Positions 16,546 through 25,136 of a stretch of 37,797 nucleotides of DNA are shown piece by piece. The DNA lies in NCBI GenBank assembly GCA_964579845.1, contig CAZOHC010000008.1, forward strand, positions 1 to 37,797, in the 5' to 3' direction. Numbering within the stretch: position 1 is the first letter of the stretch; each line of letters begins with the position of its first letter. The translations under genes were made by a program, and so were the position numbers. The notes under the pieces were generated by a model that was given only the letters and a program-made list of their open reading frames with translations, did not search any database and was not told where the DNA came from. This DNA comes from CAZOHC01 sp964579845 (GTDB lineage Bacteria > Patescibacteriota > Microgenomatia > Levybacterales > UBA12049).

Positions 16546-17742
16546 TTACGAAGTTTTCAGTTTGACAATTCTCCGTTTTCCGATTCTGAGTATCATACCA
16601 TCTGTCACAGGCACCGTTGCATTCGGATCAGTAATTTTCTCACTGTCTGCCTCAACTCCTCCCTGTTGAAACAGGCGTTTTGCCTCTGATTTCGATTCCG
16701 TAAAGTTATATTCGAAGAGAAAGTCGCCTGTTATCATGGTATGCGGTGGAACTGTTACCTCCTCTATTTGTTCCGGAAGCTCGTGCTTCTGAACCACGTG
16801 TTCAAAACTATCCTGCGCTTTTTGTGCATCTATCTCTGTATTGAGCTGCTTCACGATTTCAAAAGCAAGTCGTTTCTTAAACGGCATAGGGTGTTCACTG
16901 TCTTGAAGTTTTTTCTCGATGTCTTGTATTTCATGCATCGGAATATCTGTCAGGTATTCGAGGCCTTTGACGATAATCTCATCCCCGAGCGCCATGATTT
17001 TCGCGTATAAGTTTTCCGGAGTATCAGTGAGCGCGATAACATTTCCTTCTGTCTTCCCGATTTTTCGACCTGAGGCATCTGTCAAGAGTGGTGTGGTCAT
17101 GACAAATTTTTCTTTTTGTAGATAATCTTTGACCAATTGACGACCTGTCAGCATATTAAAGGTCTGGTCAGATCCACCGACTTCCAGATCTACGTTCATC
17201 GCGACAGAGTCATAGCCTTGAAGTAGCGGATAAAAGAATTCCCGTAGGTTCAATGTTTCATTATTTTTCAGGCGCTCTTGGTATAAATCCCGCTCAAGCA
17301 TCTGCTGGAGTGAGAAATGGCCGGCGATCTCAAGTATGTCTTTGAGCCGTAGCTCATTCAGCCAGTCACCGTTATATCTAATTTCGACCGGATTCTCCCC
17401 GTCAAATCGGACGATTTTCCCTGCTTGCAGGACATAATCTTTTGCATTCTGTTTCAGCTCCTCATTTGAAAGATACTGTTCCCGGGAGCGGGTTTTACCC
17501 GACGGATCACCAGCTTGCCCTGTCCCGTCGCCAATCAGAAAAATAACCTTGTGACCGAGCTTTTGCCAGGCAGCCAGTTTCCTCAGACCGATCATATGCC
17601 CGATATGCATCTGAATACCTGTCGGATCAAATCCCTGATACAGCGTGAGTTTTTTCCCGGAACGCAGTACTGCCTCAAGCGCATCTTTCGACGGATACAC
17701 GGTATCAACGCCGCGAGAGAGGAGTGAATTGATAGGGTCCAT
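16546..17742 (-). CDS. tyrS: Tyrosyl-tRNA synthetase
   Basis: Class I synthetase of 398 aa. The HIGH motif is literal (MHIGHMIGLRKL), with the Tyr-binding region LYQGFDPTG and GDGTGQAGDPSGKT. The KMSKS loop is GRKIGKTEGN. A C-terminal S4-like RNA-binding domain starts near residue 335 (FTESKSEAKRLFQQGGVEAD). An extended -10 (TGGTATACT) lies 7 bp before ATG with no Shine-Dalgarno, implying a leaderless mRNA. Confidence 0.95.
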   Translation of the reverse strand: MDPINSLLSRGVDTVYPSKDALEAVLRSGKKLTLYQGFDPTGIQMHIGHMIGLRKLAAWQKLGHKVIFLIGDGTGQAGDPSGKTRSREQYLSNEELKQNAKDYVLQAGKIVRFDGENPVEIRYNGDWLNELRLKDILEIAGHFSLQQMLERDLYQERLKNNETLNLREFFYPLLQGYDSVAMNVDLEVGGSDQTFNMLTGRQLVKDYLQKEKFVMTTPLLTDASGRKIGKTEGNVIALTDTPENLYAKIMALGDEIIVKGLEYLTDIPMHEIQDIEKKLQDSEHPMPFKKRLAFEIVKQLNTEIDAQKAQDSFEHVVQKHELPEQIEEVTVPPHTMITGDFLFEYNFTESKSEAKRLFQQGGVEADSEKITDPNATVPVTDGMILRIGKRRIVKLKTS

Positions 17743-17784
17743 ACGCCTGAGTATACCATATAATTACTTGGGAATTGGGAATTT

Positions 17785-17847
17785 ATCTGTTATCTGAAGT
17801 CTGCAATCTGTAATCTGTAATCTGTAATCTGCAGTCTGTAATCTGTT
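17785..17847. repeat. 7-bp tandem repeat array, 9 units (RTCTGNN, mostly ATCTGTA)
   Basis: Nine consecutive 7-bp units starting ATCTG or GTCTG with variable last two bases, in the 150-bp gap between divergent tyrS and the PBP gene. The phase is kept exactly through substitutions. It is one of at least nine heptad arrays in the window. Confidence 0.9.
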
Positions 17848-17892
17848 CTCCGTGTACTTATTGAGTGTTTTTGCTATACTGTGGGATAGTTT

Positions 17893-20139
17893 ATGGTTGA
17901 TTATAACCCCAGACGAAGCCGGAGAACCAGGAGAAGAACTCCCGGTCGGAAATTACCCTCGTTTCAAAATATTTTCCTCGTAAGCCGGATCGTCAAGCTT
18001 GCCTTGTTCGGTCTGCTTGCCGCAATAGTTCTCGTGCCGCTTCTGTTCCTCTGGTACAGTCGTGATCTGCCGACTCCAGGAAAACTGGTTACCTCAGATA
18101 TTAAAGATGCGACAAGGATTTATGACCGCAATGATAATCTCCTCTACTCAGTTTATGAAGATCAGAACAGAACGTATGTGAATCTGGATTCGATTGCGAA
18201 ACCGCTTCAGGAAGCGACGATTGCCATTGAAGATAAAGACTTTTATAAAAACCAAGGTTTTTCTCCTTTAGCCTATGTCAGGGTGCTTCGGAACGTCTTG
18301 CTCGGTCATCGTCTGGCGGGAGCGTCCACGATTACGCAGCAATTGGTTAAAAACGTTCTCCTCTCCTCAGAACGATCGCTTACACGAAAAATCAAAGAGC
18401 TGATTCTCGCGATTCAGGTAACCAACAGATACAGTAAGGCAGAAATTCTTGAGATGTATCTGAACAACATCCCCTACGGAGGAACCGCAGTCGGTATTGA
18501 AGCTGCTTCGGAGACGTATTTCGGAAAAAGTGCCAAAGACTTAGATTTGGCAGAATCAGCATTTCTCGCTGGACTTCCCCAGAGTCCGAGTGTCTACTCG
18601 CCCTTCACCGGGGATAAATATTATGTCGGTAGAACGAACGCCGTTCTGAAGCAGATGGTCGAGGAAAAATATATCACGAAGGAACAACACGAAGTTGCGC
18701 TGAAAAAGATTGAAAATTATACCTTCTCACAACGTTCAGCGACGTTTAAAGCTCCTCACTTCGTTATGTATGTCAAGCGAATCCTCGAAGAACAGTTCGG
18801 TTCAGAGATGGTAGAACGAGGCGGACTACAGATTACGACGACGCTTGATTACGATATCCAGGAGGATGCGGAAAAAATAGTCAAAGAAGAGATCGATAAA
18901 CTCGAGGACTATAAAGTCGGCAACGGGGCAGCAGTTATCACCGATCCGAAGACAGGCGAGATTCTCGCTATGGTCGGCAGCCGGGATTACTTTTCAGATG
19001 AAGGCGGAGCATTTAATGCTGCAGTTCAGGCGAAGCGACAGCCAGGGTCTTCTCTGAAGCCGATTATCTATGCGAAAGGACTTGAGAAAGGCTATACCCC
19101 TGCGACGTTGTTTATGGATGTCAGAACGCAGTTCGGCGAGCCTGCTGCCGGTCAGGAACCGTACGTACCGGTCAACTATAGCGGGAAATTTATGGGGCCT
19201 GTCCAGATGCGTTTCGCACTCGGGAATTCACTGAATATTCCGGCTGTGAAGATGTTGGCTCTGGTCGGTGTTAAGGATGCGATGCAGCTCGCATATAATA
19301 TGGGTATTACTTCTTGGGAGCCGACGACTGCGAATATGCGGAATGTCGGGCTCTCACTTGTTCTGGGAGGACGTGAGGCTACGCTTCTTGAGGAAGTCAC
19401 GGCATTCGGTGTCTTCGCAAATAAAGGTGTCAGGCAGGATCCGGTAACCATCCTCAAAGTAACTGATAATAAAGGAAAAGTATTGTTCGAGAAAAAAGAT
19501 CGCGATGGAGACGAGGTTCTGTCAGAAGAAGTCGCATTTCTCGTTTCACATATGTTGCTGGATAACAATGCCCGTGCACAGGAATTCGGGGCTTCATCAG
19601 CACTCAGAATTCCCGGAAAGACTGTTGCTGTTAAAACGGGAACGACGGATGAGAAACGTGATAACTGGGCAATCGGTTATACACCCTCATATGTCGTCGG
19701 TGTCTGGGTCGGGAATAATGACAACACACCGATGAATCCGCGAATCTCGTCAGGGACGACCGGTGCTTCACCGATCTGGAATAGATTGATGACACTGGTA
19801 CTCAAAAATAAAAAAGATGAGCCGTTTGAAAAGCCGGACAATGTTGAGGCAGTGATGGTCGATTCCTTCAGCGGCGGCCTTCCTGTTGACGGTCAGCCTC
19901 AGCGGAGCGAGTACTTTATCAAGGGCACTGAGCCGACGACAAAATCGCCTATTTATCAGCGCGAGTTCTATGTTTTTAAAGAAGACGATCCAGTCTCAAC
20001 AGACGGAAAAAACAGATGGCAGGAAGGCATTGATGCATGGATTGAGTCTTCACATAAAGATGATCCGAAGTACCATCCGCCGGATGATGTAAAAAATATC
20101 GCCAAAGACGAACCAGATGATGACGATGAGGATAATTGA
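17893..20139 (+). CDS. Class A penicillin-binding protein (PBP1A type)
   Basis: Bifunctional peptidoglycan glycosyltransferase/transpeptidase, 748 aa. A basic N-terminus precedes a TM helix (about residues 34-55). GT51 motifs: EDKDFYKNQG, GASTITQQLVKN, RKIKELILAIQ, ILEMYLNNIPYGG, AFLAGLPQSP. Transpeptidase motifs: catalytic SSLK in RQPGSSLKPIIY, SLN in GNSLNIPAVK, and KTGTT. The acidic C-terminal tail is unusual. An extended -10 TGCTATACT at 17872-17880 leaves only a few nt of 5' UTR. Confidence 0.95.
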   Translation: MVDYNPRRSRRTRRRTPGRKLPSFQNIFLVSRIVKLALFGLLAAIVLVPLLFLWYSRDLPTPGKLVTSDIKDATRIYDRNDNLLYSVYEDQNRTYVNLDSIAKPLQEATIAIEDKDFYKNQGFSPLAYVRVLRNVLLGHRLAGASTITQQLVKNVLLSSERSLTRKIKELILAIQVTNRYSKAEILEMYLNNIPYGGTAVGIEAASETYFGKSAKDLDLAESAFLAGLPQSPSVYSPFTGDKYYVGRTNAVLKQMVEEKYITKEQHEVALKKIENYTFSQRSATFKAPHFVMYVKRILEEQFGSEMVERGGLQITTTLDYDIQEDAEKIVKEEIDKLEDYKVGNGAAVITDPKTGEILAMVGSRDYFSDEGGAFNAAVQAKRQPGSSLKPIIYAKGLEKGYTPATLFMDVRTQFGEPAAGQEPYVPVNYSGKFMGPVQMRFALGNSLNIPAVKMLALVGVKDAMQLAYNMGITSWEPTTANMRNVGLSLVLGGREATLLEEVTAFGVFANKGVRQDPVTILKVTDNKGKVLFEKKDRDGDEVLSEEVAFLVSHMLLDNNARAQEFGASSALRIPGKTVAVKTGTTDEKRDNWAIGYTPSYVVGVWVGNNDNTPMNPRISSGTTGASPIWNRLMTLVLKNKKDEPFEKPDNVEAVMVDSFSGGLPVDGQPQRSEYFIKGTEPTTKSPIYQREFYVFKEDDPVSTDGKNRWQEGIDAWIESSHKDDPKYHPPDDVKNIAKDEPDDDDEDN

Positions 20140-20217
20140 TTCGGATCTGAATGAAAACACTTCGTTTACAGTTCCGGTTATCAGAATCCCAAAGAACTGA
20201 TTCCGAAGAACTGAGAA

Positions 20218-22215
20218 CTAACTCTTTATTCGCGCATCGTGTTGTTTCTTCAGTCTTGTCAGAATTTTCTCTCTGACTTCTCCGACTTCTTTTCCGGTTA
20301 TATTCCGGTCTGTATGCTGATAATGGATGTGGAACGTACGTGACGCGTTATATTTATCCAGGAGCGATACCTCAGCAATTACCGTGCTCGTCTGTTGAAT
20401 CGTATCGATGAGATCGCCGGTCGCGACACTATCATCTACCTCGACAGAGATATCCTCGATAATCGGCGGGTATTTTTGAAGCGGTGTGAAGGTTTTATGC
20501 ATCGTGGCATGTCGGATGAATTCCTCAAAGTCTATCTCCATATTCAGTAAATCCTCGTCCAGTACTTCAATCGTTCCGATCTGTTTTTTCCCGAGCATGA
20601 TTGCCGTCTCCAGTCCGCTTTTGTCGATTGCTTTGACGGTGAGATCAGTAATACCCGAATCAGACGCCAGCTGCTCGAGAACTCCTTTTAGCTCGAAAAA
20701 TGAGGCATGCGGCTGACGAATAACGATGCCGAGATGTTGGGACTGAATCGGAAGTTTTTTACCATGATGCACATAGACATTTCCCAGCTCAAAAATTCGT
20801 ATCGCTTTCGTTTTTTTATTCGCATCGACTACCTGGAGCAGGCTCGGGACGAGCGTTTTTCGCATATACACGAACTCTTCTCCAAGCGGGTTTTTTAGTT
20901 TTACACTTGCTGCTGTGTCCCCTTCGTACATAATCTCAGAGACCATAGGATAGGTGTACACCTCAGTAAAACCCCAGTATTTCAGGGCATGTTTCACTCG
21001 AGTCTCCCAGTAAAACGGATCATCTTCGATATGTGTGGTTTCAGCTGAAATAAACGGTGGGAGGACATTCGGAATGTTCTGATAGCCGTAAATTCGTGCG
21101 ATTTCTTCGATAAGGTCTTCTCTGATACTGACATCATTCAGCCGAAATGTCGGAACCTGTGCCGTTATCAGATCTCCCTGCCGCGTTACGGAGAAATCCA
21201 GCTTCTTGAGTATTGATGCAGCCTCATCCGTCGGAATGGCGACTCCTAACACGCCTGCGATATCTTCCTTGGTAACTGTTACTGTTTTTGCCTTCGGTTT
21301 ATTCGGATAGATATCGAAGATATCACTGAGTATTCTCGCATCCGCCAGCTCTTTAAAGAGTGAGATGCCGTACTGTAGTGCTGTCATGGTGAGTTCAGGA
21401 TCAAGTCCTTTCTCATTCAGCTGTGCAGCTTCTGTTCTGATACCGAGTTGCATAGAGGTCGTGCGGATTTTATGCGGATTATCATTATTTATGAAAAATA
21501 CGATCCTCGTTGTTTCATCGGTTACTACACTGTTGGCAAGCCCCATAATGCCGATCAGATCAACGATATTCCCATTTCCGTCATCAGCGATGATATCACC
21601 TCCGGTAAGCGTATATGTCTTTCCATCCAACGTGGTAATCGTTTCTCCCGGTTTTGATTCTCTGATGATGAGTTTTTTTGTCGCCAGGCGGTCATAATCG
21701 AAAATATGTGTCGGGAATCCGATCGTCCGCATGACGTAGTTTGTGACATCGATCAGGTTATTAAGCGATCTGATATCTGAAGATTCCAAACGATCCCGGA
21801 TGACTTGCGGTGTTTTTTTCCGTTTTACCTCAAGGACAACAGCACAGATGCGATTTACAAGGGTCGGGTCGTTCTTTATTTCCAGTTTCACGTTATCAAT
21901 CTGAGCTTGGTGCGAAACATCTTCTTTGTTGAGATCCTTCGTCTCACGCATGATGACAGGCACTGGCAGAGGGGTAAATGTCGCAGTGTGTCCGTACTGC
22001 GGCAGCACGGCACTTGCTTCACGTGCGATGCCGACGACCGAAGCGAGATCAGGACGGTTTGTCGTGATCTCGATGTCATAGAGATAGTCTTTGTTCCACT
22101 TCTCTACCCGCTCAATCCCGACGCTTGATAACGACAAAGCATCAGCAATCTGCTGCGGCTTTGCATCAGTCTTCAGATAATCTCTCAGCCATGAGTCAAG
22201 TATTTTGATGTTCAT
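20218..22215 (-). CDS. pheT: Phenylalanyl-tRNA synthetase beta subunit (lacks tRNA-binding OB domain)
   Basis: Beta chain of the (alpha-beta)2 PheRS. At 665 aa it is shorter than the usual about 800 because the N-terminal MNIKILDSWLRDYL segment runs directly into DIEITTNRPDLASVVGIARE, with no EMAP-like tRNA-binding domain between. B3/B4 editing, B5 (IREDLIEEIARIYGYQNI) and the C-terminal FDX-ACB domain (FTPLQKYPPIIEDISVEV ... HIHYQHTDRNIT) are present. It follows pheS across a 130-bp spacer filled with heptad repeats. Confidence 0.95.
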   Translation of the reverse strand: MNIKILDSWLRDYLKTDAKPQQIADALSLSSVGIERVEKWNKDYLYDIEITTNRPDLASVVGIAREASAVLPQYGHTATFTPLPVPVIMRETKDLNKEDVSHQAQIDNVKLEIKNDPTLVNRICAVVLEVKRKKTPQVIRDRLESSDIRSLNNLIDVTNYVMRTIGFPTHIFDYDRLATKKLIIRESKPGETITTLDGKTYTLTGGDIIADDGNGNIVDLIGIMGLANSVVTDETTRIVFFINNDNPHKIRTTSMQLGIRTEAAQLNEKGLDPELTMTALQYGISLFKELADARILSDIFDIYPNKPKAKTVTVTKEDIAGVLGVAIPTDEAASILKKLDFSVTRQGDLITAQVPTFRLNDVSIREDLIEEIARIYGYQNIPNVLPPFISAETTHIEDDPFYWETRVKHALKYWGFTEVYTYPMVSEIMYEGDTAASVKLKNPLGEEFVYMRKTLVPSLLQVVDANKKTKAIRIFELGNVYVHHGKKLPIQSQHLGIVIRQPHASFFELKGVLEQLASDSGITDLTVKAIDKSGLETAIMLGKKQIGTIEVLDEDLLNMEIDFEEFIRHATMHKTFTPLQKYPPIIEDISVEVDDSVATGDLIDTIQQTSTVIAEVSLLDKYNASRTFHIHYQHTDRNITGKEVGEVREKILTRLKKQHDARIKS

Positions 22216-22221
22216 AGTTTT

Positions 22222-22284
22222 GTGATAAGTAACAAGTGATAAGAGACAAGTGATAAGTGATAAGTGATAAGTGATAAGTGATAA
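22222..22284. repeat. 7-bp tandem repeat array, 9 units (GTGATAA)
   Basis: Nine heptads between pheS and pheT, mostly GTGATAA with variants GTAACAA and GAGACAA. A 9-nt spacer separates it from a second array (TTATTGC) that can pair with it. Confidence 0.92.
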
Positions 22285-22293
22285 GATAATCTC

Positions 22294-22347
22294 TTATTGC
22301 TTATTGCTTATTGCTTATTGCTTATTGCTTATTGCTTATTGCTTATT
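22294..22347. repeat. 7-bp tandem repeat array, 7.7 units (TTATTGC), complementary to its neighbour
   Basis: Seven exact TTATTGC units plus five bases, running into the pheS stop codon. Read as RNA, each unit pairs with GTGATAA over all seven positions if G-U wobbles are allowed, so this and the adjacent array could form a stem of about 50 bp with a 9-nt loop. Confidence 0.9.
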
Positions 22348-23401
22348 AAAACTGTTTCAAAAAGTCCATATCATTCCCGTATAACAATCGCAGATCATCG
22401 ATTTCGAGGCCCTCTCGCATCATGAGCACCCGTTCGACCCCGAAGCCTGAAGCGAAGCCGGTATAACGCTCAGGGTCAACACCGGACGCTCGCAAGACAT
22501 TCGGATGAACCATGCCTGCCCCACCCACTTCGAGCCAGCCGGCTTTGCACAACCGACAGGCTTCTTTATTTACTAATACACCGGTTCCGTTGCAGACGCC
22601 ACAGGAGATATCGACTTCGAACGACGGTTCGGTAAATTGAAAGTGGTACGGACGGATTCTGGTCTTGCGCTTCTCACCGAAGTAAGACTTGGCGAAGTAA
22701 TCGAGGGTGCCTTTCAGATGACTGATGGAGATGCCTTCTCCGACGACAAGTGTCTCGAACTGATGAAACATCGGCGTGTGCGATACATCAGATTGTCTCC
22801 GGTACGTTTTGGCGATGTTAAGCATTTTAATCGGAAGGTTCCCTTTTTCAAGTTCGCGTACCTGACCGTTTGAAGTATGTGGTGTCAGGACGAGTGGGCC
22901 CTTTTTCGCATCAGGTTCTTGATCGATAAAAAATGTTTCCCAGTCATCGCGTGCCGGGTGATTGTCCGGAAAATTCAGCCCCTCAAATGCATACCAATCC
23001 CATTCAATTTCAGGGTGTCTGACACGGGTAAAGCCGATTCGGGTAAATATGGCGGTAATCTCTTCTATCGCTTGGGTAACTAAGTGAAGGTGGCCAAGCG
23101 GTGGACGGATACCAGGCTCTGTCACATCCAACATTGCCGAGACTTTTGCCCGTCGTTTCTGTCCAAACTGCTTTTCCTGTTCCGCAATGGCATTTTCGAT
23201 GATGGTTTTTACCTCATTTGCGACTTTTCCGACTGTTTTTCGCTCATCAATCGGAAGCTTCGCCATCTGCTTCATCGCTTGTGTCAGCGATCCGCTTCTT
23301 CCGAGAAACTGCAGCTTGATCTCTTCAAGCTCTTTCGCATTCTCTGCCTCCATGATGAGGGAGAGCGCGTGTTGTTTATTTGATTGTAATTCTTTTTCCA
23401 T
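22346..23401 (-). CDS. pheS: Phenylalanyl-tRNA synthetase alpha subunit
   Basis: Catalytic alpha chain, 351 aa from ATG 23401; an upstream in-frame GTG-type extension to 23437 lacks homology. It has the N-terminal coiled coil, motif 2 MFHQFETLVV and RPYHFQFTEPSFEVD, and motif 3 GFASGFGVERVLMMREG. Between motifs 2 and 3 lies a four-Cys insert (CGVCNGTG ... CRLCKAGW) that looks like a zinc ribbon. A lone TATAAT at 23440-23445 lacks a -35 match, so transcription may come from the attenuated upstream promoter. Confidence 0.95.
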   Translation of the reverse strand: MEKELQSNKQHALSLIMEAENAKELEEIKLQFLGRSGSLTQAMKQMAKLPIDERKTVGKVANEVKTIIENAIAEQEKQFGQKRRAKVSAMLDVTEPGIRPPLGHLHLVTQAIEEITAIFTRIGFTRVRHPEIEWDWYAFEGLNFPDNHPARDDWETFFIDQEPDAKKGPLVLTPHTSNGQVRELEKGNLPIKMLNIAKTYRRQSDVSHTPMFHQFETLVVGEGISISHLKGTLDYFAKSYFGEKRKTRIRPYHFQFTEPSFEVDISCGVCNGTGVLVNKEACRLCKAGWLEVGGAGMVHPNVLRASGVDPERYTGFASGFGVERVLMMREGLEIDDLRLLYGNDMDFLKQF

Positions 23402-23506
23402 AAGGCACGACGAATAACTTCGCCCATACTCTACCATGTATTATACATGAGGACAAGTAATCTTCGCTTAGTATCGGGGGCGCTATTAATTAACCCGATA
23501 GAGCTG

Positions 23507-23722
23507 TTATGATTTTTTGTTACCGATAAATACATCAACCATCCCCTCATTCTTTGCGAGGAAGGTTACCAGGCCTTCCATTGATGCTGAGTGGTCAGCG
23601 GTAATGATCGGCTGTGAAGGTTTGTCGAGCTGCTCGCTCAGTTTTTTCGCTCCTTCGACATTCCCGATATGACGGGCCAACTCTCGTTCTCTTGGGTCAA
23701 TCTGTCCAGCTTTTCTTTCCAT
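23507..23722 (-). CDS. Small hypothetical protein behind an aromatic leader-peptide attenuator (gene A)
   Basis: A 71-aa soluble, charged protein that I do not recognise. It starts MERKAGQIDPRERELARHIG; the C-terminal half (LVTFLAKNEGMVDVFIGNKK) could form a small alpha/beta fold. The start is fixed by a near-perfect Shine-Dalgarno AAAGGAGGTG with 8-nt spacing. The U-run of a terminator hairpin ends only a few nt before it. Gene A sits between the attenuator and pheS (105 bp), where in E. coli only the pheM leader occurs. Confidence 0.8.
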   Translation of the reverse strand: MERKAGQIDPRERELARHIGNVEGAKKLSEQLDKPSQPIITADHSASMEGLVTFLAKNEGMVDVFIGNKKS

Positions 23723-23745
23723 GCATATCACCTCCTTTCAACCAC

Positions 23746-23825
23746 AAAAAAACCCCGCTTAGCGGGGTCGGTTTACGGTGTTACCCTGTTAGCTTATTAC
23801 ACTAACAAACCTCCCCCAGAGGGAG
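23746..23825 (-). promoter_or_regulatory. Leader-peptide transcription attenuator A (aromatic), upstream of gene A and pheST
   Basis: Region 1 CTCCC (23821-23825) pairs with the start of region 2 GGGGGAGGTTT (23807-23817). Region 2 can instead pair with region 3 AAACCGACCCC (23764-23774; 9 of 11 positions), which contains the 5' arm of the terminator. The terminator is ACCCCGC-TTA-type loop-GCGGGGT (23752-23768) with U7. Region 1 lies immediately after six aromatic codons of the leader peptide, so a stalled ribosome would cover it and favour the 2:3 antiterminator. Confidence 0.8.
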
Positions 23826-23865
23826 TAAAGTAAAACCAGAAATAATTGTTTTGATGGAGTTTCAT
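23797..23865 (-). CDS. Leader peptide A (22 aa, aromatic-rich, pheM analogue)
   Basis: ATG at 23865, stop TAATAA at 23794-23799. The peptide has the consecutive aromatics YFWFYF (codons 23827-23844) followed by TPSGGGLLV. The Pro/Ser codons form attenuator region 1 and the three Gly codons form region 2. Position between rplT and pheST equals E. coli pheM. No Shine-Dalgarno is evident. Confidence 0.75.
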   Translation of the reverse strand: MKLHQNNYFWFYFTPSGGGLLV

Positions 23866-23875
23866 ACAATAGAAG

Positions 23876-23904
23876 ATTCTTCGCTCTCGCTCAGAATGAC
23901 AATC
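23876..23904. repeat. REP-like element fragment in attenuator A leader
   Basis: On the minus strand TTGTCATTCTGAGCG followed by AGCGAAGAATCT, the half-element motif of a widespread bacterial REP/MITE family. The same motif is found inside stem II of the hammerhead at 33862-34017. Confidence 0.6.
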
Positions 23905-23911
23905 TGAGATT

Positions 23912-23940
23912 ATTGTAGCAGTGGATTTTTTCGTCGTCAA
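23912..23940 (-). promoter_or_regulatory. Promoter for attenuator A transcript
   Basis: Minus strand TTGACG, 17-bp spacer, TACAAT (23912-23917). It begins just after the rplT stop and would give a leader of about 180 nt before gene A. Confidence 0.7.
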
Positions 23941-23949
23941 GACTGGGGA

Positions 23950-24303
23950 TTAATTAGCGGATTTTGCTTTTTCGACGATCTGAGTAAATGTTTTCGGATC
24001 GTTGACGATCAGATCACTCAGAATCTTTCGGTCAAGTTCGATGTTTGACTTCTGTAGTTTATTGATGAACACACTATAGGACATATCATGCTGTTTTACA
24101 GCCTCACCGATTCTCGTAATCCAGAGTGTGCGGAAGTCCCGTTTGCGGAGTTTTCGACCATGATACGCGTACGCACCGGCGTGCAGTGCAGCTTCCTGCG
24201 CTACTTTAACGAGCTTACTCTTGGTTCCCCGGTATCCTTTGGTCAGACCGAGTAATTTATTATGTTTTCTTCGTGATACGGTTCCCCGTTTGATTCGTGC
24301 CAT
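23950..24303 (-). CDS. rplT: 50S ribosomal protein L20
   Basis: A 117-aa large-subunit assembly protein. Starts MARIKRGTVSRRKHNKLLGL with the L20 signature KGYRGTKSKLVKVAQEA and HGRKLRKRDFRTLWITRI. It closes the thrS-infC-rpmI-rplT run; 88 bp separate it from rpmI. In other bacteria L20 represses this operon by binding its mRNA. Confidence 0.97.
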   Translation of the reverse strand: MARIKRGTVSRRKHNKLLGLTKGYRGTKSKLVKVAQEAALHAGAYAYHGRKLRKRDFRTLWITRIGEAVKQHDMSYSVFINKLQKSNIELDRKILSDLIVNDPKTFTQIVEKAKSAN

Positions 24304-24391
24304 ATAATTCTTTCCTGATGTAAGACTACAGAGTTCAAATGTAAGTAGAATTTCTCTTCTTACGTCTGTGATCTTGTATCTTAGATCTTAC

Positions 24392-24586
24392 TTATGCTGC
24401 TCCGAGCATTTGTTTGATTTTCTTTGCGAACAATCCTTCCATCTGCTTCGGCTCTTTCTGCCGTCTCAGACGTCTGCTGGATTTGTGTAATTTCAAGTGA
24501 CTTCCGTACTGTGATTCGTGCATGACTTTTCCTGTCTTCGTCACTTTAAATCGTTTTGATACTGATTTCTTAATTTTTTTCTTCAT
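24392..24586 (-). CDS. rpmI: 50S ribosomal protein L35
   Basis: A 64-aa protein starting MKKKIKKSVSKRFKVTKTGKV, the L35 N-terminus, with SRRLRRQKEPKQM. I use the ATG at 24586; the longer frame to 24676 is infC sequence in another frame. It overlaps the infC end by 17 bp. Confidence 0.95.
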   Translation of the reverse strand: MKKKIKKSVSKRFKVTKTGKVMHESQYGSHLKLHKSSRRLRRQKEPKQMEGLFAKKIKQMLGAA

Positions 24587-25136
24587 GATTTCCCTTCTTT
24601 TTCTCCGGTGAAAGAACCGCAACAAGCTGATTTCCTTCGAAGCGTGCTTCCCGGTCAACTTTCGATACACTGTCAAGTGCGGCGATCGTTTTCGCGATGA
24701 TCTCTTTTCCGAATTCCGGATGAGTAATCTGTCTTCCTCTGAATTTTAAGACGAGTTTTACTTTATCTCCGTCCTGTAAAAATTCCCGTCCCCGTCTGAT
24801 CATGACCTGGAGGTCATTGTCTGACATAAACGGTCCCAGTCGGATTTCTTTCGTCTCTGAAACCTTTGCTTTTCGCTTCTCTTCCCGTTTTTTCTTTTCT
24901 TCCTGATAAAGAAACTTCTTAAAATCGATAATCTTCGCAACCGGCGGTTTCGCCTGAGCAGCTACCTCAACCAAGTCCAGTTCCCGATCTTTGGCAATCC
25001 CTAACGCTTCTGATTTAGAGAGGATTCCGAGTTGTTTTCCTTCCGCATCCAATACTCGAAGTTCTGAAGCAAATATGCGTTCATTTATCCGGTAAAATTT
25101 TTTCTGCGTTTGTTGTTTTTTATGCCTTTTTATCAA
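24570..25136 (-). CDS. infC: Translation initiation factor IF-3 (non-ATG start)
   Basis: A 188-aa factor with the IF3 N-domain FYRINERIFASELRVLDAEG, a Lys-rich linker, and the C-domain KEIRLGPFMSDNDLQVMIRRGREFLQDGDKVKLVLKF-type core (split here for length: key motif FRGRQITHPEFG). No in-frame ATG exists upstream of the conserved N-domain; candidate starts are TTG at 25136 or the adjacent ATA. In other bacteria infC uses a rare start codon for autoregulation. It overlaps the thrS end by 17 bp. Confidence 0.94.
   Translation of the reverse strand: MIKRHKKQQTQKKFYRINERIFASELRVLDAEGKQLGILSKSEALGIAKDRELDLVEVAAQAKPPVAKIIDFKKFLYQEEKKKREEKRKAKVSETKEIRLGPFMSDNDLQVMIRRGREFLQDGDKVKLVLKFRGRQITHPEFGKEIIAKTIAALDSVSKVDREARFEGNQLVAVLSPEKKKGNHEEKN

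Noticed and set aside
22222..22347. CRISPR array
   Set aside because: Repeat units are 7 bp with no spacers, and no cas genes are present; these are simple tandem arrays.
23746..23825. T-box riboswitch upstream of pheST
   Set aside because: No T-box UGGNACC sequence, specifier stem or AG bulge is seen; the leader ORF with aromatic codons explains the structure better.
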